Shown: positions 49,769 through 58,612 of the stretch, one piece after another | Numbering within the stretch: the first letter of the stretch is position 1 | Layout of the letters: each line of letters opens with the position of its first letter | Origin: Plantibacter sp. ME-Dv--P-122b | Lineage (GTDB): Bacteria > Actinomycetota > Actinomycetes > Actinomycetales > Microbacteriaceae | DNA: 64,000 bases | Assembly: GCF_030209375.1 (NCBI RefSeq) | Contig: NZ_JARVSC010000009.1 | Coordinates: forward strand, 248,001-312,000 | Direction: 5' to 3' | Notes under the pieces: generated by a model | The model's input: the letters and a program-made list of their open reading frames with translations, nothing else | What the model was told of the DNA's origin: nothing | Databases searched by the model: none | Translations under genes and position numbers: made by a program

Positions 49769-50464
49769 TCAGCCCGTGATGAGGTTCGACAGGGCGTCGA
49801 TCGAGTGGACGACGGCGAGGGCGCCGGTGGCCTCTGCCGGCGAGCCGTAGCCCCACTCGACGAGGATCGTCGGGATCCCGTGCGCTGCCGCTCCCTCGAT
49901 GTCGTGGAGGCGGTCGCCGACCAGCACGGTGCGGGACGTGTCGACGCCAGCGGCCGTGAGGCGCCGGACGGCCTCACCGACGACGTCGGCCTTGCTGCTG
50001 CGGACCTCGTCCTCGGAGGCGCCCGTGACGACGGTGAAGTACTGGCTCAGGCCGAAGTGGTCGAGGATGGTGTTCGCCTGCGACTCGGGCTTCGAGGTCG
50101 CGAGCCCGATGGGGATCCCGGCCTCGGAGATGCGCGCGAGCAGCCCGGCGACGCCTGGGAACACCGCGGTGCCGACCTCGGCGCCCTCGATGGCGACCTG
50201 GCGACGGTACTCGGTGAGGGCGAGCTGCGACTGCAGTGGGTCCATGTCCGCGAAATCGCGGAAGGAGTCGAGCAGCGGCGGCCCGACCCAACGCAGCAGC
50301 GATTCGTCGGACGGCACGACGGCACCGACGTTCGCCAGGGTCGTCTTCATGCGGGAGATGATGCCGGGAGCCGAGTCCACGATCGTGCCGTCGAGATCGA
50401 ACAGCACGCAGGACCAGCTGCGGTGGAAGGACACGGTCGTACTCGCGAGGTAGAGATCGGTCAC
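49769..50464 (-). CDS. HAD family phosphatase (phosphoglycolate phosphatase-like)
   Basis: A HAD-superfamily hydrolase of 231 residues. Motif I is FDLDGTIVD near residue 23, motif II is LATSKP, and motif IV is VLVGDRLHDIEGA. The cap sits between motifs I and II, typical of phosphoglycolate phosphatase and beta-phosphoglucomutase-like enzymes. The start is best set at the GTG 50464, 7 nt after TAGGAT (50477-50472); an ATG at 50473 overlaps that box. It is a single gene next to a sugar-catabolism region. The natural phosphate ester is unknown. Confidence 0.86.
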   Translation of the reverse strand: MTDLYLASTTVSFHRSWSCVLFDLDGTIVDSAPGIISRMKTTLANVGAVVPSDESLLRWVGPPLLDSFRDFADMDPLQSQLALTEYRRQVAIEGAEVGTAVFPGVAGLLARISEAGIPIGLATSKPESQANTILDHFGLSQYFTVVTGASEDEVRSSKADVVGEAVRRLTAAGVDTSRTVLVGDRLHDIEGAAAHGIPTILVEWGYGSPAEATGALAVVHSIDALSNLITG

Positions 50465-50520
50465 ACGCTCCATCCTAGGGCGACCCCTCGGCCCGGGTTC
50501 ATGCCCAGCGCGGTGCGCTG

Positions 50521-50625
50521 GGGTGAGCGCGGGTATGGCGGCGTGAGCGCGGGTGTCCGGGCGTGAGTGCGCGCGTCGCGGCCTCAGCGCGGTGCTGGTG
50601 CGAGAGCGCGGGTCTCCGGAGGGGC
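50521..50625. repeat. Degenerate tandem repeat, about 20 bp unit
   Basis: Five imperfect units of about 20 bp carry a GYGAGYGCGNG-like core: around 50521-50540, 50541-50560, 50561-50580, 50581-50599 and 50600-50620. They sit between the HAD gene and the promoter of the isomerase operon. Units diverge from each other, so the array is old or only loosely conserved. Function unknown. Confidence 0.45.
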
Positions 50626-50688
50626 GCGCTCGAGTCTGTACCCCGCGCTCGCGTCAGCGCACCGCGCTGGCCGCACCACCGGGGAGGG

Positions 50689-50717
50689 TTGTCAACCGGT
50701 TGCCAGAGCCGTAGGCT
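50689..50717 (+). promoter_or_regulatory. Promoter with LacI-type operator, isomerase operon
   Basis: TTGTCA (50689-50694) and TAGGCT (50712-50717), 17 nt apart, form a promoter. It is overlapped by TGTCAACCGGTTGCCAGA (50690-50707), with the palindromic core CAACCGGTTG. The site matches 16 of 18 bases of the uxaC operator at 61603-61586 (reverse strand), so it is probably controlled by the same LacI regulator. Confidence 0.65.
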
Positions 50718-50783
50718 GACAGGGCCGGCAGCCCGACTGTCTGGTTCCCGATGACGAGGACGAACGCGAAGGCGGAAGCGCAC

Positions 50784-51632
50784 GTGAATGCACAACACCC
50801 GGTGAGCTGGACCCTGTCGGGCTTCGGCGACGAGATCGACACCGACCCGACGACGCAGATCGCCGTGCTCGAGGCACTCGGCGCATCGCACATCGAGGTC
50901 CGGAGCGCGTGGGGCGTCAACATCATCGACCTCGACGCCGACCAGCTCGCCCGACTCGGTGCGCAACTGCAGCGGTCGGGCATGGGCGTGTCCGCCATCG
51001 GATCGCCGATCGGCAAGGTCGACGTGGCCCTCGACGCCGAGCTGGAGGTCGCCCGCCTCGCGCGGGCGATCGCCGCTGCACACGCCCTCGGGACCTCGAA
51101 CATCCGCATCTTCTCCTTCTTCCGCGGCGAGGGCGTGCCGGTGGAGGCCACCCGCGACGACGTCCTGGTCCGCATGCGCCTGCTCGCCGACCTGGCCGAA
51201 CGTGAGGGGGTCGTGCTCCTGCACGAGAACGAGAAGGACATCTACGGCGACGTCCCGGAGCGCATCCTCGACCTCGTCGAGTCCGTCGGATCGCCGGCAC
51301 TCCGCCTCGCCTGGGACAACGCGAACTTCGTCCAGGTGGGCGTCGCCCCGTTCGACGACGGCTACGCGATGCTGCGCCCGTACCTCGACTACCTGCAGGT
51401 CAAGGACGCGGTCGCCGAGAGCGGGCAGGTCGTGCCGTCCGGCGAGGGCGACGGGCAATTGCGCGAGACGCTGACCGCGTTGCGCGACGACGGCTACGCC
51501 GGGTTCGCCTCGCTCGAGCCGCACCTCTCCGACACCCACGCGCTCGGCGGCTTCTCCGGTCCCGCCTCGTTCGGCGTGGCCGCCCGGGCCTTCCGGAGGC
51601 TCACCGACGAGCTGGGGATCGAGCTGCGATGA
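50784..51632 (+). CDS. Sugar phosphate isomerase/epimerase (TIM barrel)
   Basis: A 282-residue TIM-barrel protein of the xylose isomerase-like (AP endonuclease 2) family, as used in inositol and rare-sugar catabolism. Metal ligands fit Glu in LLHENEKDIYG, Asp in LAWDNANF, and later Asp/Glu positions (YLQVKDAV, SLEPHLSDTH). I chose the GTG at 50784, after GGAAG, which starts near the barrel (WTLSGFGDEI); an ATG at 50751 lacks a ribosome site. Its stop overlaps the Gfo/Idh gene (ATGA). A LacI-type operator lies on its promoter. It probably epimerises or isomerises a keto-sugar derived from plant glycans. Confidence 0.87.
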   Translation: MNAQHPVSWTLSGFGDEIDTDPTTQIAVLEALGASHIEVRSAWGVNIIDLDADQLARLGAQLQRSGMGVSAIGSPIGKVDVALDAELEVARLARAIAAAHALGTSNIRIFSFFRGEGVPVEATRDDVLVRMRLLADLAEREGVVLLHENEKDIYGDVPERILDLVESVGSPALRLAWDNANFVQVGVAPFDDGYAMLRPYLDYLQVKDAVAESGQVVPSGEGDGQLRETLTALRDDGYAGFASLEPHLSDTHALGGFSGPASFGVAARAFRRLTDELGIELR

Positions 51633-52687
51633 CTCGCGGGCCCGCACCCGTCCTCCGTCGCGTCGCCGTGATCGGGTGCGGCGACATCGCCGCCCTCCAC
51701 CTCGCGGCGATCGAGACGGTCCCCGGTGCGCAGCTCGTGGCGGTGTGCGACGTCGACGCCGACCGGCTCGATGCGGCGACGGCTGCGACGGGTGTCCCCG
51801 GCTTCACCGAGCTCGACCGGCTGTTCGACGAGGCACGACCCGACGTCGTCCACATCTGCACCCCGCACCACCTGCACGCCGACCAGGCGATCCGGGCACT
51901 CGAGCGCGGGATCGACGTCATCCTCGAGAAGCCCCTCGCTCACACGCGCGAGGAAGCCGAGCGGCTCCTGGCTGCGGCGGAGCACAGCCGCGCGAAGATC
52001 GCCGTGTGCTTCCAGAACCGCTACAACCGGCCCGCGGAGCGCGCGAAGGAACTCCTCGACTCCGGCGAGCTCGGCGCAGTGCTCGGCGCTTCGGCGGTCG
52101 TGCCGTGGCATCGGACGGCGGCCTACTACGAGGATCGCCCGTGGCGCGGTCGCTGGGAGACCGGCGGCGGCGGACTCCTCATGAACCAGGCGATCCACAC
52201 GATCGACCTCGTGCAGTGGTTGGTCGGCGACCCGCTCGAGGCGACGGGGTCGATCGCCACCCGTGCCCTCGCCGCGACGATCGAGGTGGAGGACACGGCC
52301 GAGCTGCGCATCGTGCACGCCGGTGGCGCGACGAGCACGGTCTACGCGACAGTCGCCGGGGTCGCGAACCTGCCCGTGAGGATCGACGTCGTCTGCGAGC
52401 TGGGCACGCTGAGCTTGGGGGCCGAACTCACCGCGCGCTTCGCCGACGGGCGCGTCGAGACCACCGTTGAACGTGTGACGGCCAGCGGAGCGCGCTCCTA
52501 CTGGGGCGTCTCCCATGAGCGGCTGATCCAGGACTTCTACGCGGGGCTCGACGAACCGGGCGCCTTCTGGCTCCACCCCGCAGAAGCGCGGAAGGCGTTC
52601 GACGTGATCCAGGACGTCTACGACGCGGCGATCCCCGAGCGCCGCGAAGTGACGTCGGTCCTCGCCGCGCAGCTCGACGGTCGCTGA
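51629..52687 (+). CDS. Gfo/Idh/MocA family oxidoreductase
   Basis: A 352-residue NAD(P)-dependent oxidoreductase of the Gfo/Idh/MocA family. The Rossmann motif is VIGCGDIAALH (about 13-23), the catalytic Lys is in LEKPLAHT near 100, and WETGGGGLLMNQAIHTIDL at about 178-196 is a family hallmark. It is coupled by a 4-bp overlap to the TIM-barrel protein, so the two likely form one oxidation/isomerisation route for a sugar or inositol. A second pair of the same composition, in the reverse order, occurs at 58613-60591. The actual substrate is unknown. Confidence 0.87.
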   Translation: MTRGPAPVLRRVAVIGCGDIAALHLAAIETVPGAQLVAVCDVDADRLDAATAATGVPGFTELDRLFDEARPDVVHICTPHHLHADQAIRALERGIDVILEKPLAHTREEAERLLAAAEHSRAKIAVCFQNRYNRPAERAKELLDSGELGAVLGASAVVPWHRTAAYYEDRPWRGRWETGGGGLLMNQAIHTIDLVQWLVGDPLEATGSIATRALAATIEVEDTAELRIVHAGGATSTVYATVAGVANLPVRIDVVCELGTLSLGAELTARFADGRVETTVERVTASGARSYWGVSHERLIQDFYAGLDEPGAFWLHPAEARKAFDVIQDVYDAAIPERREVTSVLAAQLDGR

Positions 52688-52715
52688 ACCACCACCCGTC
52701 GCGGGCGGCGATGGC

Positions 52716-53930
52716 TCAGGACGCTGCGGTCCGCTTGACGAGCTGCAGTGCTCCGGCCGGGTCGGGGAACCGCTCCGAGTCACGGACCGCCGCCTCCAGG
52801 GCGCTGTCGAGGTGTCGGGACGCCAGGCTGACGCCACCCATCGCCACCGCCTCCGAACCGAGCGAGGAGACGACCACGTCCGGTGGCAGTGGGCAGATCT
52901 CGCCGAGGGTGCGGATGAAGCGCGGCAGGAAGACGTCCGCGCCCGGCGCGCTGCCGCCGCCGACCACGAGGAGGTCTGGATCGAGAGCGAGGACCATCGC
53001 CGCCGCGCCGGTGGCCAGGTCGTCGGCGAACTCGTCCATCGCCGTCAGGGCGCTCCGATCCCCGGCGCGAGCCGCCTCGAAGATCTCCTCGCGGGACGGC
53101 CGTGGCGAGCCGAGCACCGACTCGCCGTACCGCTCGTTCAGGCGGTACCACCGGAGTTCGGGCATCTCACCGACGATCCCTGCCGCACCGTGCACGCCGC
53201 GATGCACCTTGCCGTCGACGATGGAGGCCGCGCTGGTGCGCACGCCGCAGAGGAGGTAGACGACGTCGCGGTGGCCCTGTGCCGCGCCGACGGTCAGTTC
53301 CGCGCGGGCACCGAGCGCGACGTCGCCCTCCACCAGGACGGCCCCGTCGAACTCCTGCTCGAACCGTTCGCGCAGGTTCAGCCCGACCCAGTCCGGGAGA
53401 CCGGTCCCGCCGAAGTGCAGTACCTCGCCGTGCCGGCCGATCGCGCCCGGGGATCCCACGGCGACGATCCACACCGATCCACGGGTGACGCCGAGGGTGC
53501 CGAGCACCTCATCGCCGGTCGCCAGTGCCAGGGCGATGCGCTCGGGCGCACCGGTGTCCTCGGGCAGGCGAGCGGTGCGCCGGCCCAGGACGGCACCGGC
53601 GAGGTCGGACACGACGGCGTGGATGTGGTTCGCGCCGATGTCGAGCGACAGGAGGTGGCCGAGTCCGGCCCGCACGTGGAAGGCGGTGGCGGGTCTGCCG
53701 ATCCGGGATGCCGGGGCGCGTTCGACGGCTTCGAGCCAGCCCATCTCGACGAGGTCCGTCACGATCGCGTCGATGGCCGTCCGAGACAACCCGGACGCGT
53801 CCGCCAGTTTCCGCAGGGTGAGCGGCGCCGCGAGCAGGGCGCGCAGTACACCGAGCGAGTTCATCCTCCGGAGCAACGACCGACTGCCCATCGATCCGCC
53901 GGATGTCTCCACCATCGCCTCTCGAGGCAT
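52716..53930 (-). CDS. ROK family transcriptional regulator
   Basis: A ROK-family protein of 404 residues with an N-terminal winged helix (about 25-75, LADASGLSRTAIDAIVTDL) and a C-terminal ROK domain. The sugar-site Asp is in EGDVALGARAEL, and HGAAGIVGEMP replaces the usual zinc-binding CxCGxxGC block, so it is a regulator rather than a kinase. The ATG at 53930 follows AGGGG. It diverges from the alpha-galactosidase at 54073 and probably represses it, with a galactoside or its product as inducer. Confidence 0.87.
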   Translation of the reverse strand: MPREAMVETSGGSMGSRSLLRRMNSLGVLRALLAAPLTLRKLADASGLSRTAIDAIVTDLVEMGWLEAVERAPASRIGRPATAFHVRAGLGHLLSLDIGANHIHAVVSDLAGAVLGRRTARLPEDTGAPERIALALATGDEVLGTLGVTRGSVWIVAVGSPGAIGRHGEVLHFGGTGLPDWVGLNLRERFEQEFDGAVLVEGDVALGARAELTVGAAQGHRDVVYLLCGVRTSAASIVDGKVHRGVHGAAGIVGEMPELRWYRLNERYGESVLGSPRPSREEIFEAARAGDRSALTAMDEFADDLATGAAAMVLALDPDLLVVGGGSAPGADVFLPRFIRTLGEICPLPPDVVVSSLGSEAVAMGGVSLASRHLDSALEAAVRDSERFPDPAGALQLVKRTAAS

Positions 53931-54072
53931 TCCTCTTCCCCTCTTGCGACTTTTCACGGCACGTTGCAGTATTAACTCCGCCTCCTCGACTCTACCCGCG
54001 GCAGCCCCGCGGCGGTGGTCGGGAAACCCGCGTCGACTCCGAGCGCGCGCCCACTCACACAGAAAGTCGGCC

Positions 54073-55572
54073 ATGCTGCACACCTTCACCTTCGGTGACC
54101 TCCGCATCCCCGCGAACGTCGCCGGCGAACCGACCGCCACCAGCACCGGGTTCGTCGTACCCGCCGGTCCGCTCGCGCTCCTCCACCCCTTCGGCGACAC
54201 CGGCTTCTACCGGCACGGCTGGAACTCGTGGAGCCCGAGCGGGTGGACCACCACGGACGGCGAGACCATCGGCATCAAGGACAGCCCCGACCGGCTGCTC
54301 ACCGCCGACGACGCGGTCAACGAGACCCCGCACCTCCACTCCGGCAGTGGTGTCGGTGCCATCGAGGGACCCGACGGCACCGTGCTGCTCATCGGGACCC
54401 TCGGGCTCGGCAACCCCCGGGTCGGTGCCGACCGCAACACGATCTGGGCGCGGAGCGAGACCGACGAAGCCGAGTGGTTCGTCACGTGCGGACCGGAGCA
54501 GCAGGCCTTCGCCGACTATGCGGCGATCCTGTCCGAACGACTCGGGCGGCGCTCGCAGCGCGCCGGTCGCGTCTGGAGCAGTTGGTACTCCTACTACGAG
54601 GGCATCGACGAGGAGCTGGTCGCCCGCACCGTCGCCGACCTCACCGGGTACCCCTTCGACGTGTTCCAGCTCGACGACGGCTGGGAGCCGATCGTGGGCG
54701 ACTGGACGGCCGGCCCGGACTTCCCGTCGGGCATGCAGGCGACCGCCGGGCGTATCACCGAAGCCGGGTTCCGCCCGGGGCTCTGGCTCGCACCGATGAT
54801 CGCGCTGCCCGACTCCACGATCGCGCGGGAGCGCCCCGACCTCCTCGTGCAGGACGACGCCGGCCGGCCGCTGGCGACCGGCTACAACTGGAACTCCCAC
54901 TACTACTCACTCGACACCACGCAGCGGGAGGTGCAGGACCACCTCCGCGAGGTCTTCGAGCGCGTCACCGGGTGGGGCTTCAGCTACCTCAAGCTCGACT
55001 TCATGTACGCGGGCGCCGTCACCGGTCGGCGGCACCAGGACATCCACCGCGAGACCGCCTATCGGGACGCGATCTCGTTCATCAGGGAGACCGTCGGCGA
55101 CGACGTGTACCTGCTCGGCTGCGGCGTTCCGATGATCCCGTCCATCGGCGTGTTCGACGGCGCGCGAGTGGGGCCGGATGTCGGTCCGTTCTGGGACAAC
55201 GCCGAACGGGTCGGCGATCCGTCGGGCGTCGGGGCGTGGAACTCGATCGTCGACTCCGTCAACCGCGTCTGGCTCAAAGACGTCTACGAGGTCGACCCCG
55301 ACGCCGTCTACTTCCGCAGTGCCCGGAACCTCCTCGACCCCGTCGAACGTCGCATGCTCCAGGACGTCGCCGCCATCCTCGAGTTCAAGTCGACCTCCGA
55401 CCCGGTGGTCTGGCTGCACGAGAGCGAACGCGCCGAACTCCGCCAGTACCTCACCGAGACGCCGACGGTCGAGCAGACGGGGCGGTTCACCTTCCGGCTC
55501 GACGGCCGCGAGGTCGACCTGACGGCGGTCGTGGCGGGAGAGGCCCGCTCCGACACCTCGTACGTCGGGTGA
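54073..55572 (+). CDS. Alpha-galactosidase (GH36-like)
   Basis: A glycoside hydrolase of 499 residues resembling GH36/GH27 alpha-galactosidases. The beta-sandwich N-terminus carries GFYRHGWNSWSPSGW. The barrel holds the nucleophile Asp in YLKLDFMY (about 307) and the acid/base Asp in GARVGPDVG (about 362). VFQLDDGWEPIVGDW is a family signature. There is no signal peptide, so it acts on imported alpha-galactosides such as melibiose or raffinose-family sugars. The divergent ROK regulator is the likely controller. The leader contains a TTGCGA/CAGTAT promoter (53944-53972). Confidence 0.9.
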   Translation: MLHTFTFGDLRIPANVAGEPTATSTGFVVPAGPLALLHPFGDTGFYRHGWNSWSPSGWTTTDGETIGIKDSPDRLLTADDAVNETPHLHSGSGVGAIEGPDGTVLLIGTLGLGNPRVGADRNTIWARSETDEAEWFVTCGPEQQAFADYAAILSERLGRRSQRAGRVWSSWYSYYEGIDEELVARTVADLTGYPFDVFQLDDGWEPIVGDWTAGPDFPSGMQATAGRITEAGFRPGLWLAPMIALPDSTIARERPDLLVQDDAGRPLATGYNWNSHYYSLDTTQREVQDHLREVFERVTGWGFSYLKLDFMYAGAVTGRRHQDIHRETAYRDAISFIRETVGDDVYLLGCGVPMIPSIGVFDGARVGPDVGPFWDNAERVGDPSGVGAWNSIVDSVNRVWLKDVYEVDPDAVYFRSARNLLDPVERRMLQDVAAILEFKSTSDPVVWLHESERAELRQYLTETPTVEQTGRFTFRLDGREVDLTAVVAGEARSDTSYVG

Positions 55573-55573
55573 T

Positions 55574-55610
55574 GCCTGGCGCCAGGCGGCGACCCGGCGT
55601 TATCCGATAA
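55574..55610. promoter_or_regulatory. Palindromes upstream of the AraC gene
   Basis: GCCTGGCGCCAGGC (55574-55587) is a perfect 14-bp palindrome directly after the alpha-galactosidase stop, and TTATC/GATAA (55600-55610) is a perfect 5-bp pair around one base. The first may be a terminator or repressor site for the upstream gene, the second an operator for the AraC gene. Both are inferred from symmetry and place. Confidence 0.4.
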
Positions 55611-55667
55611 ACGAACGTTGACCGCCCGGAAGTGGAGCTGCGGCGCAGCCGTGAGATTCTGAGCAGG

Positions 55668-56654
55668 ATGAGCGTGAAACCAGGGTCGGCGGAGCGGTTC
55701 GAGGCCGCGGGGAGTGACGTCGACGACGCACGCGAGCTGTACGGTGCCGCGTACAACATCGGCCGCATGACCGTCGAGCCCACCGCCGACGCGTTCGGAT
55801 ACCGCTTCACCTCCATCGGCGACGACGACTTGTCGCTGCGTGCGTCACAGGTGGAGGGTCGCATCACCGGGGCCTCGCTCACCCAGGGCGAGTACATCGT
55901 CTCCTGGCTCACGCGCGGCGAGGGTGTCTCGGATCTGCTCGGCTCGCCGATGACGTTCGAGCAGGGCCTGCCGGCGATGTTCGCGAATGACCGCCCCGCG
56001 CAGTTCGACCTCATCGACTACCGGCTCAACATGATGCACTTCGGCGGCGCGTATCTCGAGGGCATCGCGGGGGAGACCGAGGGGTCGGTGGGTCCGATCC
56101 GGTTCGACACGACGTTCCGTCCGTCGGGCGACGCCCTGCGGCGCTGGACCGAGACGGTGGCGACAGTCGCCCGGGTCGTCTACGACGAGGGCAGTTCCGC
56201 GGTGCTGCGCGCCGAGGCGAACCGTGCCGCCGCCGTCACCCTCCTCGAGACGTTCCCCCACCTCGCTCTGCGACCGCGATCGGACCTGGCCGTTCCGCCA
56301 GGTCGGAAGACGCGCGCCGCGGTGGAGTTCATGATCGCGAACGCGCACCGCCCCCTGGGGACCGATGAGATCGCCGCGGCAGCCGGGCTGAGCCTACGCA
56401 GCCTGCAGGCGGCGTTCCGTCGCGAGTACGACATCACGGCCACCGACTACCTGCGATCGATCCGGCTTGATCGCGTCCGGCAGGAGCTGCGGGATGCCGA
56501 ACCGGGCCTCGCCACGGTCGCCGAGGTGGCCAGGCGGTGGGGCTTCACCCATCTCGGCCGATTCGCGGCGACCTACACGGGTCGTTTCGGCGAGTACCCG
56601 AGTGTCACCCTCGCGTCGAGCCGCGGCGCAACCCACCCGCGTTCCCGAGGCTGA
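55668..56654 (+). CDS. AraC family regulator
   Basis: An AraC-type activator of 328 residues. The C-terminal double helix-turn-helix covers about 225-320 (IAAAAGLSLRSLQAAFRREY and VAEVARRWGFTHLGRFAATY). The N-terminal cupin-like domain is of the AraC-binding type with unknown ligand. I chose the ATG at 55668, 7 nt after GATTCT; a GTG at 55632 is an in-frame alternative. No single target is evident. Its place between alpha-galactosidase and the LacI/uxa region suggests a sugar-linked role. Confidence 0.85.
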   Translation: MSVKPGSAERFEAAGSDVDDARELYGAAYNIGRMTVEPTADAFGYRFTSIGDDDLSLRASQVEGRITGASLTQGEYIVSWLTRGEGVSDLLGSPMTFEQGLPAMFANDRPAQFDLIDYRLNMMHFGGAYLEGIAGETEGSVGPIRFDTTFRPSGDALRRWTETVATVARVVYDEGSSAVLRAEANRAAAVTLLETFPHLALRPRSDLAVPPGRKTRAAVEFMIANAHRPLGTDEIAAAAGLSLRSLQAAFRREYDITATDYLRSIRLDRVRQELRDAEPGLATVAEVARRWGFTHLGRFAATYTGRFGEYPSVTLASSRGATHPRSRG

Positions 56655-56681
56655 CGTCTCCCCAGCGCCAGCGCCGGATCC

Positions 56682-56751
56682 CTGAGCCTCGCCCGGACTC
56701 TGAGCCTCGCCCGGTCTCTGAGCCTCGCCGGTCTCTGAGCCTGTCGAAGGG
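56682..56751. repeat. Tandem array of CTGAGCCTG-type units, copy A
   Basis: CTGAGCCTCGCCCGGACT (56682-56699), CTGAGCCTCGCCCGGTCT (56700-56717) and CTGAGCCTCGCCGGTCT (56718-56734) form three 17-18 bp units, capped by CTGAGCCTGTCGAAGGG (56735-56751). The array is in the spacer between the convergent araC and grpB genes. The cap is identical to the repeats at 14658 and 57429. Confidence 0.7.
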
Positions 56752-56757
56752 CAGTGC

Positions 56758-57282
56758 CTACTTGTCCCACGCCGTGGTCGGCGGTAGCCCCCGGCTCGTC
56801 CGCTCCTCGTTCAACAGCTCCTCGATGAGCGGGAGCTTCGCGGCAGTGTACGCCCGGCCGTCGTCGGTCGCGGCCAGCCGGTGCTTGAGCGCTCCGTAGC
56901 GATGCCGGGCGGCGGCATCGTGCAGCAGCTTGTCCCGGAACAGCCGCTGGTTGCAGTGCTCCCACGCGTCTGAGTCGAACACGTGGAGGATGTGCGTGCG
57001 ACGGGCTCCCTCCGAGCGGACGTACACGGCATGCGTCTTCGGTCCCGCGGCGTTCGGCTCGTACCCGAGCCCGGCCAGGAGCGGTCCGAGGGCGAACGGG
57101 TCGCCGGCTGCCGTCGCTCTCGCGGCGAGGTCGACGATCGGCTTGGCGACGAGGCCCGGGACGGCGGTGCTCCCGATGTGCTCGATCGCGTCGACGCGCC
57201 CGTGGAGGACGTCCGAGAGCCGCGCCGCTTCATGTCGGAACGCCGCCGCCCACTCCGTCCGGTGCGGGCTCAGCTCGATCAT
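56758..57282 (-). CDS. GrpB/UPF0157 family protein
   Basis: A 174-residue protein of the GrpB/UPF0157 family, related to the nucleotidyltransferase fold. Landmarks are IEHIGSTAVPGLVAKPIVDL (about 34-53), with the GS-x8-KxxVD nucleotidyltransferase-like motif, and the family's C-terminal KLPLIEELL. Cellular function is not established for these proteins. The ATG at 57282 lies 7 nt after TACGCT, a likely leaderless start. It is flanked on both sides by tandem repeat arrays, unusual for a small gene. Confidence 0.82.
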   Translation of the reverse strand: MIELSPHRTEWAAAFRHEAARLSDVLHGRVDAIEHIGSTAVPGLVAKPIVDLAARATAAGDPFALGPLLAGLGYEPNAAGPKTHAVYVRSEGARRTHILHVFDSDAWEHCNQRLFRDKLLHDAAARHRYGALKHRLAATDDGRAYTAAKLPLIEELLNEERTSRGLPPTTAWDK

Positions 57283-57346
57283 CGGATCGAGCGTACCCGC
57301 CGGTCCGTCCCCGCGCGAGGCCGCTCCTGAGCCCTTCCCGGACCCT

Positions 57347-57445
57347 GAGTCACCTCTTCCGGTCCCTGAGTCATCTCTTCCGGTCCCTGAGTCACCTCTT
57401 CCGGTCCCTGAGCTACCTCTTCCGGTCCCTGAGCCTGTCGAAGGG
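57347..57445. repeat. 21-bp tandem repeat array, copy B
   Basis: Four units of GAGTCACCTCTTCCGGTCCCT (57347-57367, 57368-57388, 57389-57409, 57410-57430), differing at one to three bases, are followed by GAGCCTGTCGAAGGG (57431-57445). An irregular 18-bp unit precedes them. The array fills the spacer between the LacI stop and the grpB promoter. The closing motif is the same element that caps array A and occurs singly at 14658-14672. Confidence 0.72.
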
Positions 57446-57455
57446 CGCCAGCGCC

Positions 57456-58526
57456 TCAGCCCGTGGCCGGCGGCGGGGCGGTCGACTCGCGCATGATGAG
57501 CGTGGTCGCGAGGTCGGTGATGGTCGGCACGTCTGTGCCCCCGAGATGCGCGAAGAGTGTGCGCACGGCGTAGGAGCCGGAGGCGATGTGCGGGCTCCGG
57601 ATCGAAGTGAGTGCCGGTGTCGTGAAGTCCGAACCGAAGATGTCGTCGAAGCCGATGAGGCTCAGCTGGGCGGGCATCTCGACGCCTCGTGAGCGCAGCT
57701 CCAGCATGATGCCGATGGCCAGGAGGTCGTTGTAGGCGAGGACGGCGGTGGCGCCCGTCTCGAGCACGGCCGTGGCCGCCGCCCTCCCCGCGGCCATGTC
57801 GGGCTGCGTCGACGGCACCCGCACCGTCTCGATGCCGCGTTCGGCGCACAGCTCCCGCGTCCGGCTCCACCGATGCCGCGACATCCAGGACCGATCGGGG
57901 CCGGAGACGAACGCGAGGCGGCGATGCCCGAGGGCGGCGAGGTGGTCGATCGCCTCGGTGAGGCCCGGGTCGATGTCCGCGACGATGCTGTCGACCTCGT
58001 CGACCTGACGGTTGATCACGACGACGGGTTTCTCCTGGCCCAGCGCGCGGACGTCGTCGGGCAGGAGCCGCGAGGTCGCGAGGATGAGCCCGTCGACGGA
58101 GGGCATGAGCCGCCTGGCGGTCAGCAGCTCCATCTCCGCCGACTCCTTGAACTCCGCGAGCACGAGCGTGTAGTTGCGTTCGGCGGCCTCGCGCTCCGCG
58201 CCGCGGACGACGTCGAAGAACATCGGGTTCGTGATGTCGGCGACGATGAGGCCGAGCGTGCCGGTGCGCCCGGTGGGGAGCGCCCGGGCGGCGGGGTTCG
58301 CCACGTAGTTGAGCTGCTTGGCGGCGTCGTGGATCTTCTGCGCCGTCTTCTCGTTGATGCGGCCAGGACGGCTCAGCGCCCGAGAAACGGTCGACGGGTT
58401 GACCCCGGCGAGCTGCGCGATGTCGTAGATCGTCGCAGCGCGTCTCGTCTTCGCGACCCCCGCCGTGGGTTCGGGTGTTCCGGGCTCGGGAGCGACCGTC
58501 TCAGCGGATGCGTCAGAGGTGCTCAT
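57456..58526 (-). CDS. LacI family transcriptional repressor
   Basis: A LacI-family regulator of 356 residues. The helix-turn-helix is at about 32-52 (TIYDIAQLAGVNPSTVSRAL), the hinge follows, and the sugar-binding domain has VINRQVDEVDSI and VPSTQPD in its lobes. An Ala/Glu/Pro-rich extension of 28 residues precedes the HTH. It is encoded downstream of, and on the same strand as, the isomerase/Gfo-Idh operon. Near-identical palindromes at 50690-50707 and 61586-61603, and a related one at 61564-61579, are its likely targets, so it is a candidate uronate or rare-sugar regulator. Confidence 0.87.
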   Translation of the reverse strand: MSTSDASAETVAPEPGTPEPTAGVAKTRRAATIYDIAQLAGVNPSTVSRALSRPGRINEKTAQKIHDAAKQLNYVANPAARALPTGRTGTLGLIVADITNPMFFDVVRGAEREAAERNYTLVLAEFKESAEMELLTARRLMPSVDGLILATSRLLPDDVRALGQEKPVVVINRQVDEVDSIVADIDPGLTEAIDHLAALGHRRLAFVSGPDRSWMSRHRWSRTRELCAERGIETVRVPSTQPDMAAGRAAATAVLETGATAVLAYNDLLAIGIMLELRSRGVEMPAQLSLIGFDDIFGSDFTTPALTSIRSPHIASGSYAVRTLFAHLGGTDVPTITDLATTLIMRESTAPPPATG

Positions 58527-58612
58527 GGGCCCCGCTCCTCTCGATCGCCGCCCTCGGCGACCTGAGCCATCGTACTGCCGCGGCCTCGGCGGAACGGCTC
58601 AAGTCGGCCTGG

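Noticed and set aside
53931-54072. A clear ROK operator before the alpha-galactosidase
   Set aside because: The spacer has a plausible promoter but no strong symmetric site; only short partial symmetry is visible.
57347-57445. Possible CRISPR array
   Set aside because: The repeats are directly adjacent with no unique spacers between them and there are no cas genes, so it is a tandem repeat, not CRISPR.
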